Below are positions 17,498 through 26,361 of a DNA stretch of 64,000 nt, one piece after another. Origin of the DNA: an uncultured Acidobacteriia bacterium (GTDB taxonomy: Bacteria; Acidobacteriota; Terriglobia; Bryobacterales; Bryobacteraceae); the NCBI GenBank assembly GCA_903851195.1, contig CAINNJ010000009.1:1-64000 (forward strand), in the 5' to 3' direction. The notes beneath the pieces are model-generated. The model did no database searches, had not been told where the DNA came from, and was given only the letters and a program-made list of their open reading frames with translations. The translations under genes were made by a program, and so were the position numbers. Each line of letters begins with the position of its first letter. Position 1 is the first letter of the stretch.

Positions 17498-18559
17498 CTA
17501 ACGCGCGAAGGTGAAGCCGAGTCCGGTGGTGTAGAGGATATCGTTGGCCTTTCTGCCGAAGGCCGGCGGCGTGAGATAACGGTCGCTCAGCGAGACGTTC
17601 CAGTTCAGCCAGCGGGTGAGGCGCACGGAGGTTCCGGCATCGAAATTTACCCGGTAAGCGCCCAGGTTATTCAGGTCGTAAAACATTCTCGCGGTCTGAT
17701 TCACCGACGCCGATTTGCCGAGTTTTCGCGTATAGTCGTCGCCGAAATAGCCTTCGCCGGATTGCTTCGTGGCGGGCGTATTGAAGGTGGAGTGGTTGTA
17801 GTCCGCGCCGGCGAGGACATCGAGAATGGTGCGGTCGGTTTTGAAGGCGTGGTAGCCGAGGCCGCCGCCCAGCACGAAGCGGAGATCGAGATTCTGGAAG
17901 CGATCGTATTCGTAGTCGTTGAAGGTGTTGAGGAAGAGTTTGGGGTTGAGGTTATGGTCGTAGGCCAGGCCGCCGCGCACGGCCTGCGCGGTATTGGAGT
18001 TCTTGCCGTTCGCCAGCGCGGAAGCCTTGATGCTGTTGAAATAGACCACGGTCTTGTCCGTCCTTGTGGCCCGCTGGGCGTTCGCGCCAACGGTAAAGGT
18101 GAGCGTCTGGGCGTTGCCCTTGCTGCCGGCCCAGCCAAGCGTGCCGCTGCCGGTCCAGAGTTCGCCCCAGCCGGGGTTCAGCAGGCGTTCGTAGGCTCGC
18201 TGTTCGTCGGCGTTGCGGACGGCGCTGACTTCGGCCACGGGAATCTCCGTGCGGCCCGCGCCGGAGACGACCGCAAGCCCGCCGTTATCGAGAGCGAGCA
18301 TGCCCTGGAGAGTCTTCCCGTCTTTGGTGGCGACGTGGAGCTGTTCTTCCGCGCGGACCGTGTCGACTTTGTCCCACGGCGCGGTGATGACGCCGAACAG
18401 GTCGCTCTTGATGGTCAGGCTGGCGCCGTCCTTTTTCACAATGCTGCCGGTAATGCGGTCGCCGTTCTTCAGAACGATTACGTCCGCGTTGGCGGCTTGC
18501 GGGAGCAGGAGAGCCGCTGTCAGGAAAACGAGCCGGAAGGTCGGGAACATGAGTCCCAT
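17498..18559 (-). CDS. DUF481-type outer membrane beta-barrel protein
   Basis: The 353-residue protein has a signal peptide (hydrophobic FRLVFLTAALLLPQAANA) and an N-terminal beta domain of about 125 residues containing IVLKNGDRITGSIVKKDGAS, a pattern seen in many Acidobacteria exported proteins. The C-terminal half has alternating polar and aromatic strands (GGLAYDHNLNPKLFLNTFND, SDRYLTPPAFG) and ends with phenylalanine-rich TTGLGFTFAR, as in DUF481 (YdiY-like) barrels. Start choices at 18559 and 18550 differ by three codons. The function is unknown; salt-inducible or nutrient-related roles are reported for the family in other taxa. Confidence 0.75.
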   Translation of the reverse strand: MGLMFPTFRLVFLTAALLLPQAANADVIVLKNGDRITGSIVKKDGASLTIKSDLFGVITAPWDKVDTVRAEEQLHVATKDGKTLQGMLALDNGGLAVVSGAGRTEIPVAEVSAVRNADEQRAYERLLNPGWGELWTGSGTLGWAGSKGNAQTLTFTVGANAQRATRTDKTVVYFNSIKASALANGKNSNTAQAVRGGLAYDHNLNPKLFLNTFNDYEYDRFQNLDLRFVLGGGLGYHAFKTDRTILDVLAGADYNHSTFNTPATKQSGEGYFGDDYTRKLGKSASVNQTARMFYDLNNLGAYRVNFDAGTSVRLTRWLNWNVSLSDRYLTPPAFGRKANDILYTTGLGFTFAR

Positions 18560-18605
18560 TTGACCAAGACCGGGCGCCGGCGGGTTTTCGGAAGAGTAGG
18601 TAAAA

Positions 18606-19457
18606 CTACTTGAGACCGGCCTGGGACAGCATGGCAAGAAACTGGCCGCGGGTGCGCATATCGATCGACTGGGCGATGAGCTTCCCGGCCCTGTCGTAGA
18701 CGAAGCTTTTCGGAATGCCTTCGACGGCGAAGAGCTTGTTCACTTTGCGGTCAGGATCGAGCAGGACGGGGTAGCTGTACTTCTTCCCGGCAATAAACGG
18801 GCGCACCTTGGCGTCCTCTTCGTCGGAGATGGCGAGCACGACCAGCCCCTGATCGCGGAAGCGCTGGTACAGGGCTTCGAGATCCGGCATCTCTTTCCGG
18901 CAGGGAGGGCACCACGTGGCCCAGAAGTTCACCAGGACAACTTTGCCGCGGAGCTGCTGCAGGGTCCAGGAATGGCCCTGGAGATCGGTGAGGGTGAAGT
19001 CGGCGCTCTGGCGCTGCCGGTCGTCGGCGTTGAGGCGCGCGAGGGCGGCTTTCAGTTGCGGGCTGTCGAGGGAAACCTGGACGTGCTCATACCAGATCAA
19101 CTGCGCGAGTTCGGCATAAGGGTCGTCGGGCGTGCTTTCCGGGGACGCAGCAGCCTGTTCGCGCAAGGTGTCGGCGAGCACGGTGGCGACTTCCTGGAGA
19201 GTGTCGTGGCCGAAGTCGCCTTCGGTGGACAGCCCGGCCAGTCCGTTGGCGAGGGTGAGCTTGTTCTTCGCCGCGGGCAACCGGTGAATCTGGCCTGCGA
19301 GTTCGCGGGTGACGGCGCCACGCTGGTCGTCCGGCACGTCGCGGAGTGTTTTGATGCGGGCGTAGATGGGCTGTTCAGCGGCGGTCCAGGCAATGGGGGT
19401 TTTTTGGCCGAGCGCTGCAGCGGCCAGGAAAAGGAAAGCGGTGAGGCGTTGAAGCAT
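18606..19457 (-). CDS. TlpA-like thioredoxin-fold protein
   Basis: The 283-residue protein has an N-terminal signal peptide (LTAFLFLAAAALG), a helical domain to about residue 150, and a redoxin domain with NFWATWCPPCRKEMPDLEAL (Cys183 and Cys186) and cis-Pro in VEGIPKSFVYDRAG. TlpA/ResA-type proteins reduce periplasmic disulfides, for example for cytochrome c maturation. The helical N-terminal part is not part of the usual family. It lies 46 bases upstream of the DUF481 gene, so the two may be co-transcribed. Confidence 0.88.
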   Translation of the reverse strand: MLQRLTAFLFLAAAALGQKTPIAWTAAEQPIYARIKTLRDVPDDQRGAVTRELAGQIHRLPAAKNKLTLANGLAGLSTEGDFGHDTLQEVATVLADTLREQAAASPESTPDDPYAELAQLIWYEHVQVSLDSPQLKAALARLNADDRQRQSADFTLTDLQGHSWTLQQLRGKVVLVNFWATWCPPCRKEMPDLEALYQRFRDQGLVVLAISDEEDAKVRPFIAGKKYSYPVLLDPDRKVNKLFAVEGIPKSFVYDRAGKLIAQSIDMRTRGQFLAMLSQAGLK

Positions 19458-19481
19458 CTGGTAATCCTTTACGGGAATCGG

Positions 19482-20768
19482 TCAGGCTGCGCTTGCCAGA
19501 ACTTTGGCCAGCACATAGGGACCTTCGGGGATTACGGCCACGCGCGCGCCCGGCGGGAGGCCCTCCAGAAGGGCATCCACGGCGGCCTGGACGTCGTCGA
19601 AGGCCGGACCCCACAGTTTAGATCGAAGTTCTCTGGCCAACCCGGGGACGCAGTACAAAAGCTCGGTCCGGCGGGCGACCAGCGCGAGTTTTTCGAGTTG
19701 CCACTGGTCCACGGTCACCGGGGTATCAGCAATGGCGTTCAGATAGTCGCGGGGGCCGGCGTGAGCGCCCAGGAGAGTCGTGAACTCGGGCCCGCCGCAG
19801 CCTTCGGAACAGGCGCCGACGATCAGGATGCGACCGTCGTCCTTCACAATATGCGAGGCGGCGGTGATGCCTTTGATGCACTGGTACCAGGTGAGGTCGA
19901 GCGGGTAACCGGCGCCGGTGGTGATGACGGCATCCACGGGCTTCCCGATGGACTGCAGCAGGGCTGAGGAAACGAAGTCCACGCCCGCACGGTGCGCCTG
20001 CACGGGTTCACCGGCAAAGACCGCCGCGATGTTGCGGTCGCGGGCGAGGGCGACATCGACGACGAACTGGTGACCGGCCATGCGGGCGAGTTCGAGGAGT
20101 TCAAGATGCAGAGGATTGTTCTCGATGGAGCCTTCCACGGCGCGGGGCTCGCGCATGAAGCGGGGGCTGTGGATGACTTTGATGGTTTCCTGCGCGGCGA
20201 GGCCGGGGACGACGAGTTTGCGGCCTCCTGAAAAGCCGGCCATGAGGTGCGGCTCGATGAAGCCGAGGGTGATGCGAAGGTCGGCGGCGACGAAACGTTC
20301 GTCCACGTACGCGGGCGTGCCGGAGGCGGTGGCGCCGAGGTAGCGATGAGCGGCCAGGTCGCGGGCATCGTGGTTGACCACGCGGTAATCGCGGGCCACG
20401 GCGTCGCCGACGATCTCGCAGATCTCGTCGGGCGTGGCGGGGCGGTGAAGGCCCGTCGCGATGAGGATCGTGATTTCCGCGCGGGGAATGCCGGCGGCTT
20501 CCAGACGCCGCAGGACGGGCGGCAGCACCAGGCGATTCGGCGCGGGGCGGGTGATGTCGCAGACAGAGATGGCGGCGGAGCGTTTGCCCTGCGCCAGCGT
20601 TTGCAGAGGTTCGGCGCCGAGGGGCGCGTCGAGCGCGCGTTCGATCGCCTCCTGGCAGTTGGGGAGCGGGAGGGCGGATTTCGCCTCCAGCACCACGTAA
20701 TCGAAACCATCGGGCAGTTCCACCGGAGCGCCCTGTTTTCCAAAAGCCAGAGTCAGCGTGTGCGGCAT
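19482..20768 (-). CDS. larA: LarA-family nickel-pincer enzyme (lactate racemase-like)
   Basis: LarA enzymes use a nickel-pincer nucleotide attached to a lysine to racemise or epimerise 2-hydroxyacids. The 428-residue product keeps His108 (ATGLHRPATPDE), His174 and Lys184 (PHLMAGFSGGRK) and His200 (IKVIHSPRF), the same positions as described for Lactobacillus plantarum LarA. The early DITRPAPNRLVLPPVL motif is also present. No larB, larC or larE (cofactor synthesis) lie in the window. It sits two bases after a crotonase gene. The substrate may be a 2-hydroxyacid other than lactate, as the family is broad. Confidence 0.88.
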   Translation of the reverse strand: MPHTLTLAFGKQGAPVELPDGFDYVVLEAKSALPLPNCQEAIERALDAPLGAEPLQTLAQGKRSAAISVCDITRPAPNRLVLPPVLRRLEAAGIPRAEITILIATGLHRPATPDEICEIVGDAVARDYRVVNHDARDLAAHRYLGATASGTPAYVDERFVAADLRITLGFIEPHLMAGFSGGRKLVVPGLAAQETIKVIHSPRFMREPRAVEGSIENNPLHLELLELARMAGHQFVVDVALARDRNIAAVFAGEPVQAHRAGVDFVSSALLQSIGKPVDAVITTGAGYPLDLTWYQCIKGITAASHIVKDDGRILIVGACSEGCGGPEFTTLLGAHAGPRDYLNAIADTPVTVDQWQLEKLALVARRTELLYCVPGLARELRSKLWGPAFDDVQAAVDALLEGLPPGARVAVIPEGPYVLAKVLASAA

Positions 20769-20770
20769 GG

Positions 20771-21553
20771 TTATCGGCCCTTAAATGAAGGCGGGCGCTT
20801 TTCCAGAAAGTGCGCGACGCCTTCCTTAAAATCTTCGCACTGCAGACTGGCCAGCATTTCCTGTTCAGAAAGAGCGAAAGCCTGGTCGAGGGACTGCGTG
20901 TGGCCTGCGGCGACCTGTTGTTTGATGATGCGGGCGGAGCGGGGGCTGACGCCGGCGGCCAGTTCACGGGCGTAGAGAGCGACGGCTTCGGCGAAACCTT
21001 CGTCGGGAAGCACGCGGCTGACCAGGCCGAAACGCTGTGCTTCGGCGGCATCGACCAGGCGCGCGGTGAGCAGCATGTCGAGGGCATTGCCGAGTCCGGC
21101 GAGGCGCGGGAGAATCCAGGCGAGACCGAATTCGGCGATGAGACCGCGGCGGGCGAAGGCAGTGCCGAAGCGGGCGCTTTCAGTGGCGATGCGGATATCG
21201 CAGAAGAGCGCGAGCGCGAGACCGAGGCCCACGGCGGGTCCGTTCACGGCGGCGATGACGGGCTTGGCGACCTCCGGTATGGGCGCGCGGCGGGAGGCGG
21301 GCGAGGTATTGGAATCGAGACCGGCGGCAACGATGCTGCCGAGCAGGGACATGTCCGCGCCGGCGCAGAAACCGCGGCCCGCGCCCGTGATGACGATGAT
21401 TCGGACGTCTGGCTCGGCGTCGGCGGCGAGCATCGCGGCGGAGACTTCTTTGGCCATGGCGGCGGTCCAGGCATTCAGCTTGTCCGGCCGGTTCAGGGTG
21501 ATGGTGGCGACGTGGTGGGCGACTTCGAAGAGGGCTTCCATAAGCAGTCGCAT
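20771..21553 (-). CDS. Enoyl-CoA hydratase/isomerase (crotonase) family protein
   Basis: The 260-residue product contains VATITLNRPDKLNAWTAAM, the oxyanion-hole segment GAGRGFCAGADMSLLG, and AVNGPAVGLGLALALFCDIR, the crotonase signature. Many family members act in fatty acid or aromatic degradation; the exact reaction cannot be told. The first ATG follows GGGAGA closely; a second ATG is four codons downstream. It is likely co-transcribed with the larA-like gene downstream. Confidence 0.88.
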   Translation of the reverse strand: MRLLMEALFEVAHHVATITLNRPDKLNAWTAAMAKEVSAAMLAADAEPDVRIIVITGAGRGFCAGADMSLLGSIVAAGLDSNTSPASRRAPIPEVAKPVIAAVNGPAVGLGLALALFCDIRIATESARFGTAFARRGLIAEFGLAWILPRLAGLGNALDMLLTARLVDAAEAQRFGLVSRVLPDEGFAEAVALYARELAAGVSPRSARIIKQQVAAGHTQSLDQAFALSEQEMLASLQCEDFKEGVAHFLEKRPPSFKGR

Positions 21554-21608
21554 TATCTCCCATTTCGTAACGGACCCGCATTATCGGCGCACCTACTAAG
21601 CTGGTCCC

Positions 21609-22295
21609 ATGCCGACGGATCTGATCCACTCGCAGTTCGATGAGGTGCTTCGGGAAGTGCTGCTGATTGTGGGCGCCCTGTTTCCGATTGTGAATCCGCT
21701 GGGCGGAGCGCCGATTTTTCTGACACTGACGCGCGATGTTTCGAGCGCGGGGCGGGCCCTGCTGGCGCGCAAGGTGGCGATGAACGGCTTCATCCTGCTG
21801 CTGGTGGCGATCTTCATCGGCACGCACATTCTGGCTTTCTTCGGGATCTCGCTCTCGGTGGTGCAGGTGGGCGGCGGGATGGTGGTGATCTCCACCGGCT
21901 GGAAACTGCTGCAGCATTCCGCCGACGACGAGCCGGCGCGCAGGAGGACAAGCATGCTGGAGGCTTCGAAACGGGCCTTTTATCCGCTGACGCTGCCGCT
22001 AACCGTGGGGCCGGGCTCGATTTCGGTGGCGATCACGGTGGGCGCGAACCGGCCGCAGGGAAGCGCGATGACGTTGATGGCGCTGCTGGGCGGCGTGCTC
22101 GGCGCGGCGGCGATCGCTCTGAGCATTTTTCTGAGTTACCGGTTCGCGGGACAGATCGCACGCGCGCTGGGGGACACGGCGATGAATGTGATTCTGCGCC
22201 TGTCGTCGTTCATTCTGGTCTGCATCGGCGTGCAGATTTTCTGGAACGGCGTGAGCGCGCTGCTGCACTCGGCCTTCCCTGCCCTACGGCTCTGA
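21609..22295 (+). CDS. marC: MarC family integral membrane protein
   Basis: The 228-residue protein has about six hydrophobic segments and the family features ALFPIVNPLGGAPIFLTLTR near the N-terminus and LTLPLTVGPGSISVAITVGA in the middle. MarC/UPF0056 proteins are inner-membrane proteins of unclear function. Its 3' end overlaps the convergent pbp gene by 12 bases. Confidence 0.88.
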   Translation: MPTDLIHSQFDEVLREVLLIVGALFPIVNPLGGAPIFLTLTRDVSSAGRALLARKVAMNGFILLLVAIFIGTHILAFFGISLSVVQVGGGMVVISTGWKLLQHSADDEPARRRTSMLEASKRAFYPLTLPLTVGPGSISVAITVGANRPQGSAMTLMALLGGVLGAAAIALSIFLSYRFAGQIARALGDTAMNVILRLSSFILVCIGVQIFWNGVSALLHSAFPALRL

Positions 22296-24596
22296 GTTGT
22301 GCGGCGGGTCGCCGGAATTGAGTTGCGCGAGACCATGTAAATCACAGCCTTCCCGCGGTTCCGTGCCGGCGATGAAAACGTCGCGGCGGGTCTCGACACA
22401 GAGGTCCCCGGCGCGCTTGCCGCTTTCCGAGCAGATCTCGGCGGAAGTGATACCGGAGGGCGATACAAACTCTTTGGCGTCGCGATAGGGGCTTCGCTGC
22501 GCGGCCTTCTTCATAAAGTCCGTCCAGATGGGGAGGGCGGATTTCGCTCCTTCGAGATTGAGTTCGCGGTAGTCGTCAAAGCCGACCCAAACGACGCAGA
22601 GTAGCTGCGAGGTGAAGCCGGCAAACCAGCCGTCATGCGAGGTGCCGGTTTTGCCCGCGGCGGGGAGCAGGAAGCCTCTGGAACGCACGCCGGCGGCCGT
22701 CCCGGACCGCATGACTTCCTGCAGCATGTTGACCATCAGATAGGCGACGCGGGGGTCCATCGCCGGATTCGACTTCGTTGGCGCGGCCCGCCAGTGCGGC
22801 TTCACCGAGCGGCCGCCGTTCGGGAACGCCGTGTAGGCGCCCGCCAGTTCCAGCGGCGTCACGGCATAGGAGCCGAGGGCGACCGCGGGCGTGGGCTCAA
22901 TATCGGAATTCAGGCCGGCGCGGGTGGCCATCGACACGACCGAGTTGAAGCCGATCTGCTGGGCGATCTTCACCGCAATCACGTTATCCGAGTGGGCAAG
23001 CGCGTCTTTGAGAGTCAGAGTACCGAACTCTTCGTGGCGGAAATTCGCGGGCTGATACGCCTTGCCGTGGAACCAGAAGGTAGTGGCTTCATCGCTTTCC
23101 ATGCTGGCTGCGGTCAGGATATCCTCCGCGCCGGTTACGCCGGTGTTGAGGGCGGCGGCATAGACAAAAGGTTTGAAGACGGAACCGGGAGGACGCCGCG
23201 CCAGAGTCCGGTTGAACTGACTGCGGGCGTAGTCGCGTCCACCTACCATGGCCTTGATTTCGCCGGTATTCGGATCGAGAGCGATTAACGCGGCTTCCGG
23301 ATGCTGATCGGTCTTGCCGAACTTCGCGACGAACTGCTTATCCACCTGTTGCATGCCGGAAGCGAGGGCCTGTTCGGCCGCCTGCTGCAGATCCAGATCG
23401 AGCGTAGTGTAGATGTTCTTCGCGCCACCTTCTTCGTCCGGAGCCATTTCCGAGGCGACCAGGTCGAGGAACCAGGGCGCGCCGGAAACCTCCTCCGGGC
23501 TCTGCGGCGGCAAAATCTTCAGGGGCGCGGAATGTGCGTCGGCGTATTGCAGTTTGTCCAGATACCCGTTGCCGCGCATCAGGGCGAGCACCAGATTGCG
23601 CCGCTCGATCACCTTCTCCGGACGGCGGTAGGGATTGAAGTAACTGGGCCGCTGCACCATGCCCGCGAGCGTGGCCGCCTGTTCAACGGTGAGGTCGCGA
23701 AGTTCCGCGCCGAAGTAAAGGCGCGCGGCTTCGGCAAAGCCCCGGATGTCGTAGGTGCCCTGCCTGCCGAGGAAGACCTCATTCGCGTAGGTTTCGAAGA
23801 TCTTTTCCTTGGACCATTTGCGCTCCAGATGAACGGTCATCATCACTTCCGCGAGCTTGCGTTTCCAGCGCTTTTCCGGCTGCAGGAACAGGCCGCGCAC
23901 GAGTTGCATGGTGAGGGTGGAGGCGCCCTGTTCTTTGCGAAGATCGCGGAAATCGACAAGGGCAGCTTCGGCCAGGCGTGGCACATCGACGCCGGAGTGC
24001 TGGAAGAAATGTTTGTCCTCCACGGAAGTAACTGCCTGCACCAGCGCGGGAGGAATCTGCGCGAAGGAGACGAGATGACGCTTTTCTCTTCCGCTGGAGA
24101 GGTTCGCCATTAACGGATGGCCGACATCGAAACCGCGTTGCTCGTGGCCATTCGCGACAATCCGGGTGATCTGGTCTTTGTCACCGAAAGAGATCTGTGC
24201 GCGCGGCCGGTCTGAGGGTTCGAGCTCAAGTGATTTCGCCGCGAAACGAAAGGTGCCGGAGCCGAGCCTTTCCGATTCACGGTAGCCGCAGAGGCGGAGT
24301 TCGGACTTTAAGGCCGAGGGCGAGACGGTGTCCCCGGTGTTTACCACCAGCGGGGCAGCGTAAATATTGGCGGATTGAGCAAACACCCCGGAGGCGAGCT
24401 GACGGTCGACTTCGGCCGCGTAGTGGTGATAGATGGCACCCGTGGCGACCCATATAGCCAGCAGGGGCACCGTCGTGGTAAGAACGAGAACTTTTCTTTT
24501 CAGAAGTTTGTGGCCGATCACCCGCGCCACGCGGGTAATTCGGGTGTGCTGTCGGTTGGCCCGGCGGTCGGGGGTGCGGGCTGTTTGCGGATCCAT
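22284..24596 (-). CDS. Bifunctional penicillin-binding protein (class A, PBP1b-like)
   Basis: The 770-residue protein has one N-terminal membrane segment (about residues 36-58), a UvrB-domain-2-like region, a GT51 glycosyltransferase domain with catalytic EDKHFFQHSGVD (Glu193) and GASTLTMQLVRGLFLQPEKR, and a transpeptidase domain with Ser472-x-x-Lys475 (PPGSVFKPF), SDN (536-538) and KTGTS (649-653). It polymerises and crosslinks peptidoglycan in the periplasm. The layout resembles PBP1b (mrcB). It ends tail-to-tail with marC. Confidence 0.95.
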   Translation of the reverse strand: MDPQTARTPDRRANRQHTRITRVARVIGHKLLKRKVLVLTTTVPLLAIWVATGAIYHHYAAEVDRQLASGVFAQSANIYAAPLVVNTGDTVSPSALKSELRLCGYRESERLGSGTFRFAAKSLELEPSDRPRAQISFGDKDQITRIVANGHEQRGFDVGHPLMANLSSGREKRHLVSFAQIPPALVQAVTSVEDKHFFQHSGVDVPRLAEAALVDFRDLRKEQGASTLTMQLVRGLFLQPEKRWKRKLAEVMMTVHLERKWSKEKIFETYANEVFLGRQGTYDIRGFAEAARLYFGAELRDLTVEQAATLAGMVQRPSYFNPYRRPEKVIERRNLVLALMRGNGYLDKLQYADAHSAPLKILPPQSPEEVSGAPWFLDLVASEMAPDEEGGAKNIYTTLDLDLQQAAEQALASGMQQVDKQFVAKFGKTDQHPEAALIALDPNTGEIKAMVGGRDYARSQFNRTLARRPPGSVFKPFVYAAALNTGVTGAEDILTAASMESDEATTFWFHGKAYQPANFRHEEFGTLTLKDALAHSDNVIAVKIAQQIGFNSVVSMATRAGLNSDIEPTPAVALGSYAVTPLELAGAYTAFPNGGRSVKPHWRAAPTKSNPAMDPRVAYLMVNMLQEVMRSGTAAGVRSRGFLLPAAGKTGTSHDGWFAGFTSQLLCVVWVGFDDYRELNLEGAKSALPIWTDFMKKAAQRSPYRDAKEFVSPSGITSAEICSESGKRAGDLCVETRRDVFIAGTEPREGCDLHGLAQLNSGDPPHNSEP

Positions 24597-24635
24597 TCGC
24601 AGACAGGTTGTGCACCCCGACAGCCAAAGGTGTGC

Positions 24636-24794
24636 TCAGACTTTCAGAGCTTCACCAACGCAGCCCGCATGATCGCACTGGCAGGTCAGTTCCGTGAGAT
24701 CGCCCGCATCTTCGCAGGACTCACTGAAATACTTCTCGCCTTTCGGCACGGCGCAACTACAGGCCGGGTGGGCACACTTACCGTTATCGTTCAT
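24636..24794 (-). CDS. Metallothionein-like small cysteine-rich protein
   Basis: The frame encodes 52 residues, beginning MNDNGKCAHPACSCAVPKGE and ending DHAGCVGEALKV. Cysteines are at 7, 12, 14, 27, 38, 40 and 45, with histidines at 9 and 42. The pattern C-x-H-P-x-C-x-C, K-Y-x-S-x-x-C, and C-x-C-x-H-x-x-C follows bacterial metallothioneins (BmtA/SmtA type), which bind zinc or cadmium in the cytoplasm. It has seven cysteines where SmtA has nine; the Cys expected after KY is Phe. GAGG lies about six bases before the ATG. It lies between the pbp and epimerase genes. Confidence 0.8.
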   Translation of the reverse strand: MNDNGKCAHPACSCAVPKGEKYFSESCEDAGDLTELTCQCDHAGCVGEALKV

Positions 24795-24857
24795 GAGGAC
24801 CTCGCTCTTCCGGGATTAGAGTTCCGTCGGGAACAAACGTTTCGCCGCGGCAGGTAA

Positions 24858-25700
24858 TTAACGGCCCATATTCCGCTTCAGGAATTTGATGCCTTCGAAC
24901 GCGATGGATTCCGGCGTCTTCTCGATATCGCGCCAGATGGCAGCGGCGGAGGAAAGCTCGCCCAGGGCGAAGCCGAAGCTTTCGATGGTGAGCCAGCCGT
25001 CGTAGTTCAGATCCCGGAGCGCCTGAAAGACAGCAGGCCACTCGACATGCCCGCTGCCCGGGATGCCCCGATCGTTCTCGCAGGTGTGGACATGTTTCAA
25101 ATGTTTGCCGACGGTTCGATATCCCGCCGCGATGTCCTTTTCCTCGATGTTGGCGTGGAAGGTATCGAAGAGAACTCCCACATTCGGATGATTGACCTGA
25201 TCGCATAGGGCAGCCACATCGGCCGCGGTGTTGAGAAAGTAAGTCTCGAAGCGGTTGAGAGGCTCGATCGCCAGAGTTACCTTGTTGGCGACGAGAGTGT
25301 CAGCAACCGCATGGTAGCCTTCGATCGCCCAGTTCCATTCCTCGGTGGTCCGGCGGCGGCCCGGCAGATATCCGACCGGGCAGTAGAGCGGACCCGCAAT
25401 AATTCGCGCGCCCACGTCGGCCGCGGTCTTCACGCAATCCCGCAGATGGGCCTGGGTCTTCGCGCGAACGGCGGCATCCTCACTGATCAGGCTGAACCCG
25501 CCCACCAGGACGGAACAGATGGTGGCTTCAAGGCCGTTCTCTTCAAGGCCGCTGCGAATCTCCGCGGTCAGAAAGTTCTCGGGGCGGAAAAGCGGCAACT
25601 CGACGCCGTCGAAGCCGTTCTGTTTGATCACCGGAAGGAGGGGCAGGCAGGATTTGTCGAAATCGGCGGCCCAGATGAAAGTGTTTACTCCGAATTTCAT
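24858..25700 (-). CDS. Sugar 3-epimerase-like TIM-barrel enzyme (tagatose/psicose 3-epimerase family)
   Basis: The 280-residue protein belongs to the xylose-isomerase-like TIM-barrel family. The metal ligands of D-tagatose 3-epimerases are present with identical spacing: Glu146 (LAIEPLNRFETY), Asp179 (VLFDTFHANIEE), His205 (HVHTCEND) and Glu240 (LTIESFG). MKFGVNTFIW is a typical start. Such enzymes epimerise ketoses at C3 using Mn or Co; the physiological sugar cannot be told. An alternative is a hydroxypyruvate-isomerase-like enzyme. Confidence 0.85.
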   Translation of the reverse strand: MKFGVNTFIWAADFDKSCLPLLPVIKQNGFDGVELPLFRPENFLTAEIRSGLEENGLEATICSVLVGGFSLISEDAAVRAKTQAHLRDCVKTAADVGARIIAGPLYCPVGYLPGRRRTTEEWNWAIEGYHAVADTLVANKVTLAIEPLNRFETYFLNTAADVAALCDQVNHPNVGVLFDTFHANIEEKDIAAGYRTVGKHLKHVHTCENDRGIPGSGHVEWPAVFQALRDLNYDGWLTIESFGFALGELSSAAAIWRDIEKTPESIAFEGIKFLKRNMGR

Positions 25701-25748
25701 AAGTCAGTCAGGTTTTCCAGCTTATCGCTTTCGAGCTTATCGTGGTGG

Positions 25749-25846
25749 CGCCGAACCGATTCGGCGTTCAGGACCGGGTTGGGCAAGGGACATTGAAGCA
25801 CCGGTCTGCAGGGGTGGTTCAGGCCGGAAAGGAGCGTCCCTTGCCC
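25749..25846. repeat. Paired hairpins with an 11-bp long-range stem
   Basis: In the 194-base gap between the DUF1810 and epimerase genes, CGCCGAA (25749-25755) pairs with TTCGGCG (25760-25766). A second structure pairs GGGCAAGGGAC (25781-25791) perfectly with GTCCCTTGCCC (25836-25846) across 44 bases. A GC-rich imperfect hairpin follows at about 25874-25894. AGCTTATCG is also repeated at about 25719 and 25733. This may be an intergenic repeat element, a small RNA or an mRNA leader for the epimerase; nothing decides between them. Confidence 0.45.
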
Positions 25847-25894
25847 GTTTGGGAGAGCTTATCTATTTAGGATGCCGGGTGCAAGCCCCCCGGG

Positions 25895-26338
25895 TTAAAA
25901 AATACGAATTGTCGCGGGATCTTCCACGCCATCAAAGTATTTTTCGAGCGCGGCACGGAAGATTTCGTTCTCCGGCGCGACACGCCCGAAGAGAGTCGAC
26001 GCGACACGCGCGAACAGAGTCATAGAGGAGCGGAACTTGATGTCATCGGGCGTGCCGAGGATCTGCTGGATGGCTTTGCCGTGCACTGCGTTGACGAGCG
26101 CCGTGCAGTCCCGGAGTCGCTGACCCAGCACCGGATGGTGCAGATAAGCGGCGGCTTCTTCCGCTGAAGCGATTCCGTAAAACTCCGCGTTCGAACTGTA
26201 ACCGAGACCCATGAGCTGAGGGAAGATGAACCAAATCCAGTGGGACTGTTTCCGGCCAGCCCGCAGTTCGCGCAGCACCTGCTCGAAAACGGGGCGCTGC
26301 GCGTCGACAAATCTCTGCAGATGGAAAGGGTCGTCCAT
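25895..26338 (-). CDS. DUF1810 domain protein
   Basis: The 147-residue protein begins MDDPFHLQRFVDAQRPVFEQ and contains SHWIWFIFPQLMGLGYSSNA and LHHPVLGQRLRDCTALVNAV, the DUF1810 pattern. The function is unknown; the fold has been related to NADAR/ADP-ribose-type proteins in some descriptions, which I cannot confirm. It is not closely coupled to its neighbours. Confidence 0.82.
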   Translation of the reverse strand: MDDPFHLQRFVDAQRPVFEQVLRELRAGRKQSHWIWFIFPQLMGLGYSSNAEFYGIASAEEAAAYLHHPVLGQRLRDCTALVNAVHGKAIQQILGTPDDIKFRSSMTLFARVASTLFGRVAPENEIFRAALEKYFDGVEDPATIRIF

Positions 26339-26361
26339 CGGGATTAGTGCCCGTTGCGCGC

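Noticed and set aside
25781-25850. Possible signal recognition particle RNA (CAGGCCGGAAAGGAGC resembles domain IV)
   Set aside because: The flanking stem does not fit: sequence after AGC pairs with the distant 25781-25791 arm instead of the bases beside CAGG, the closing pairs of the GGAA loop are disturbed by an extra A, and the AGCA motif is AGCG.
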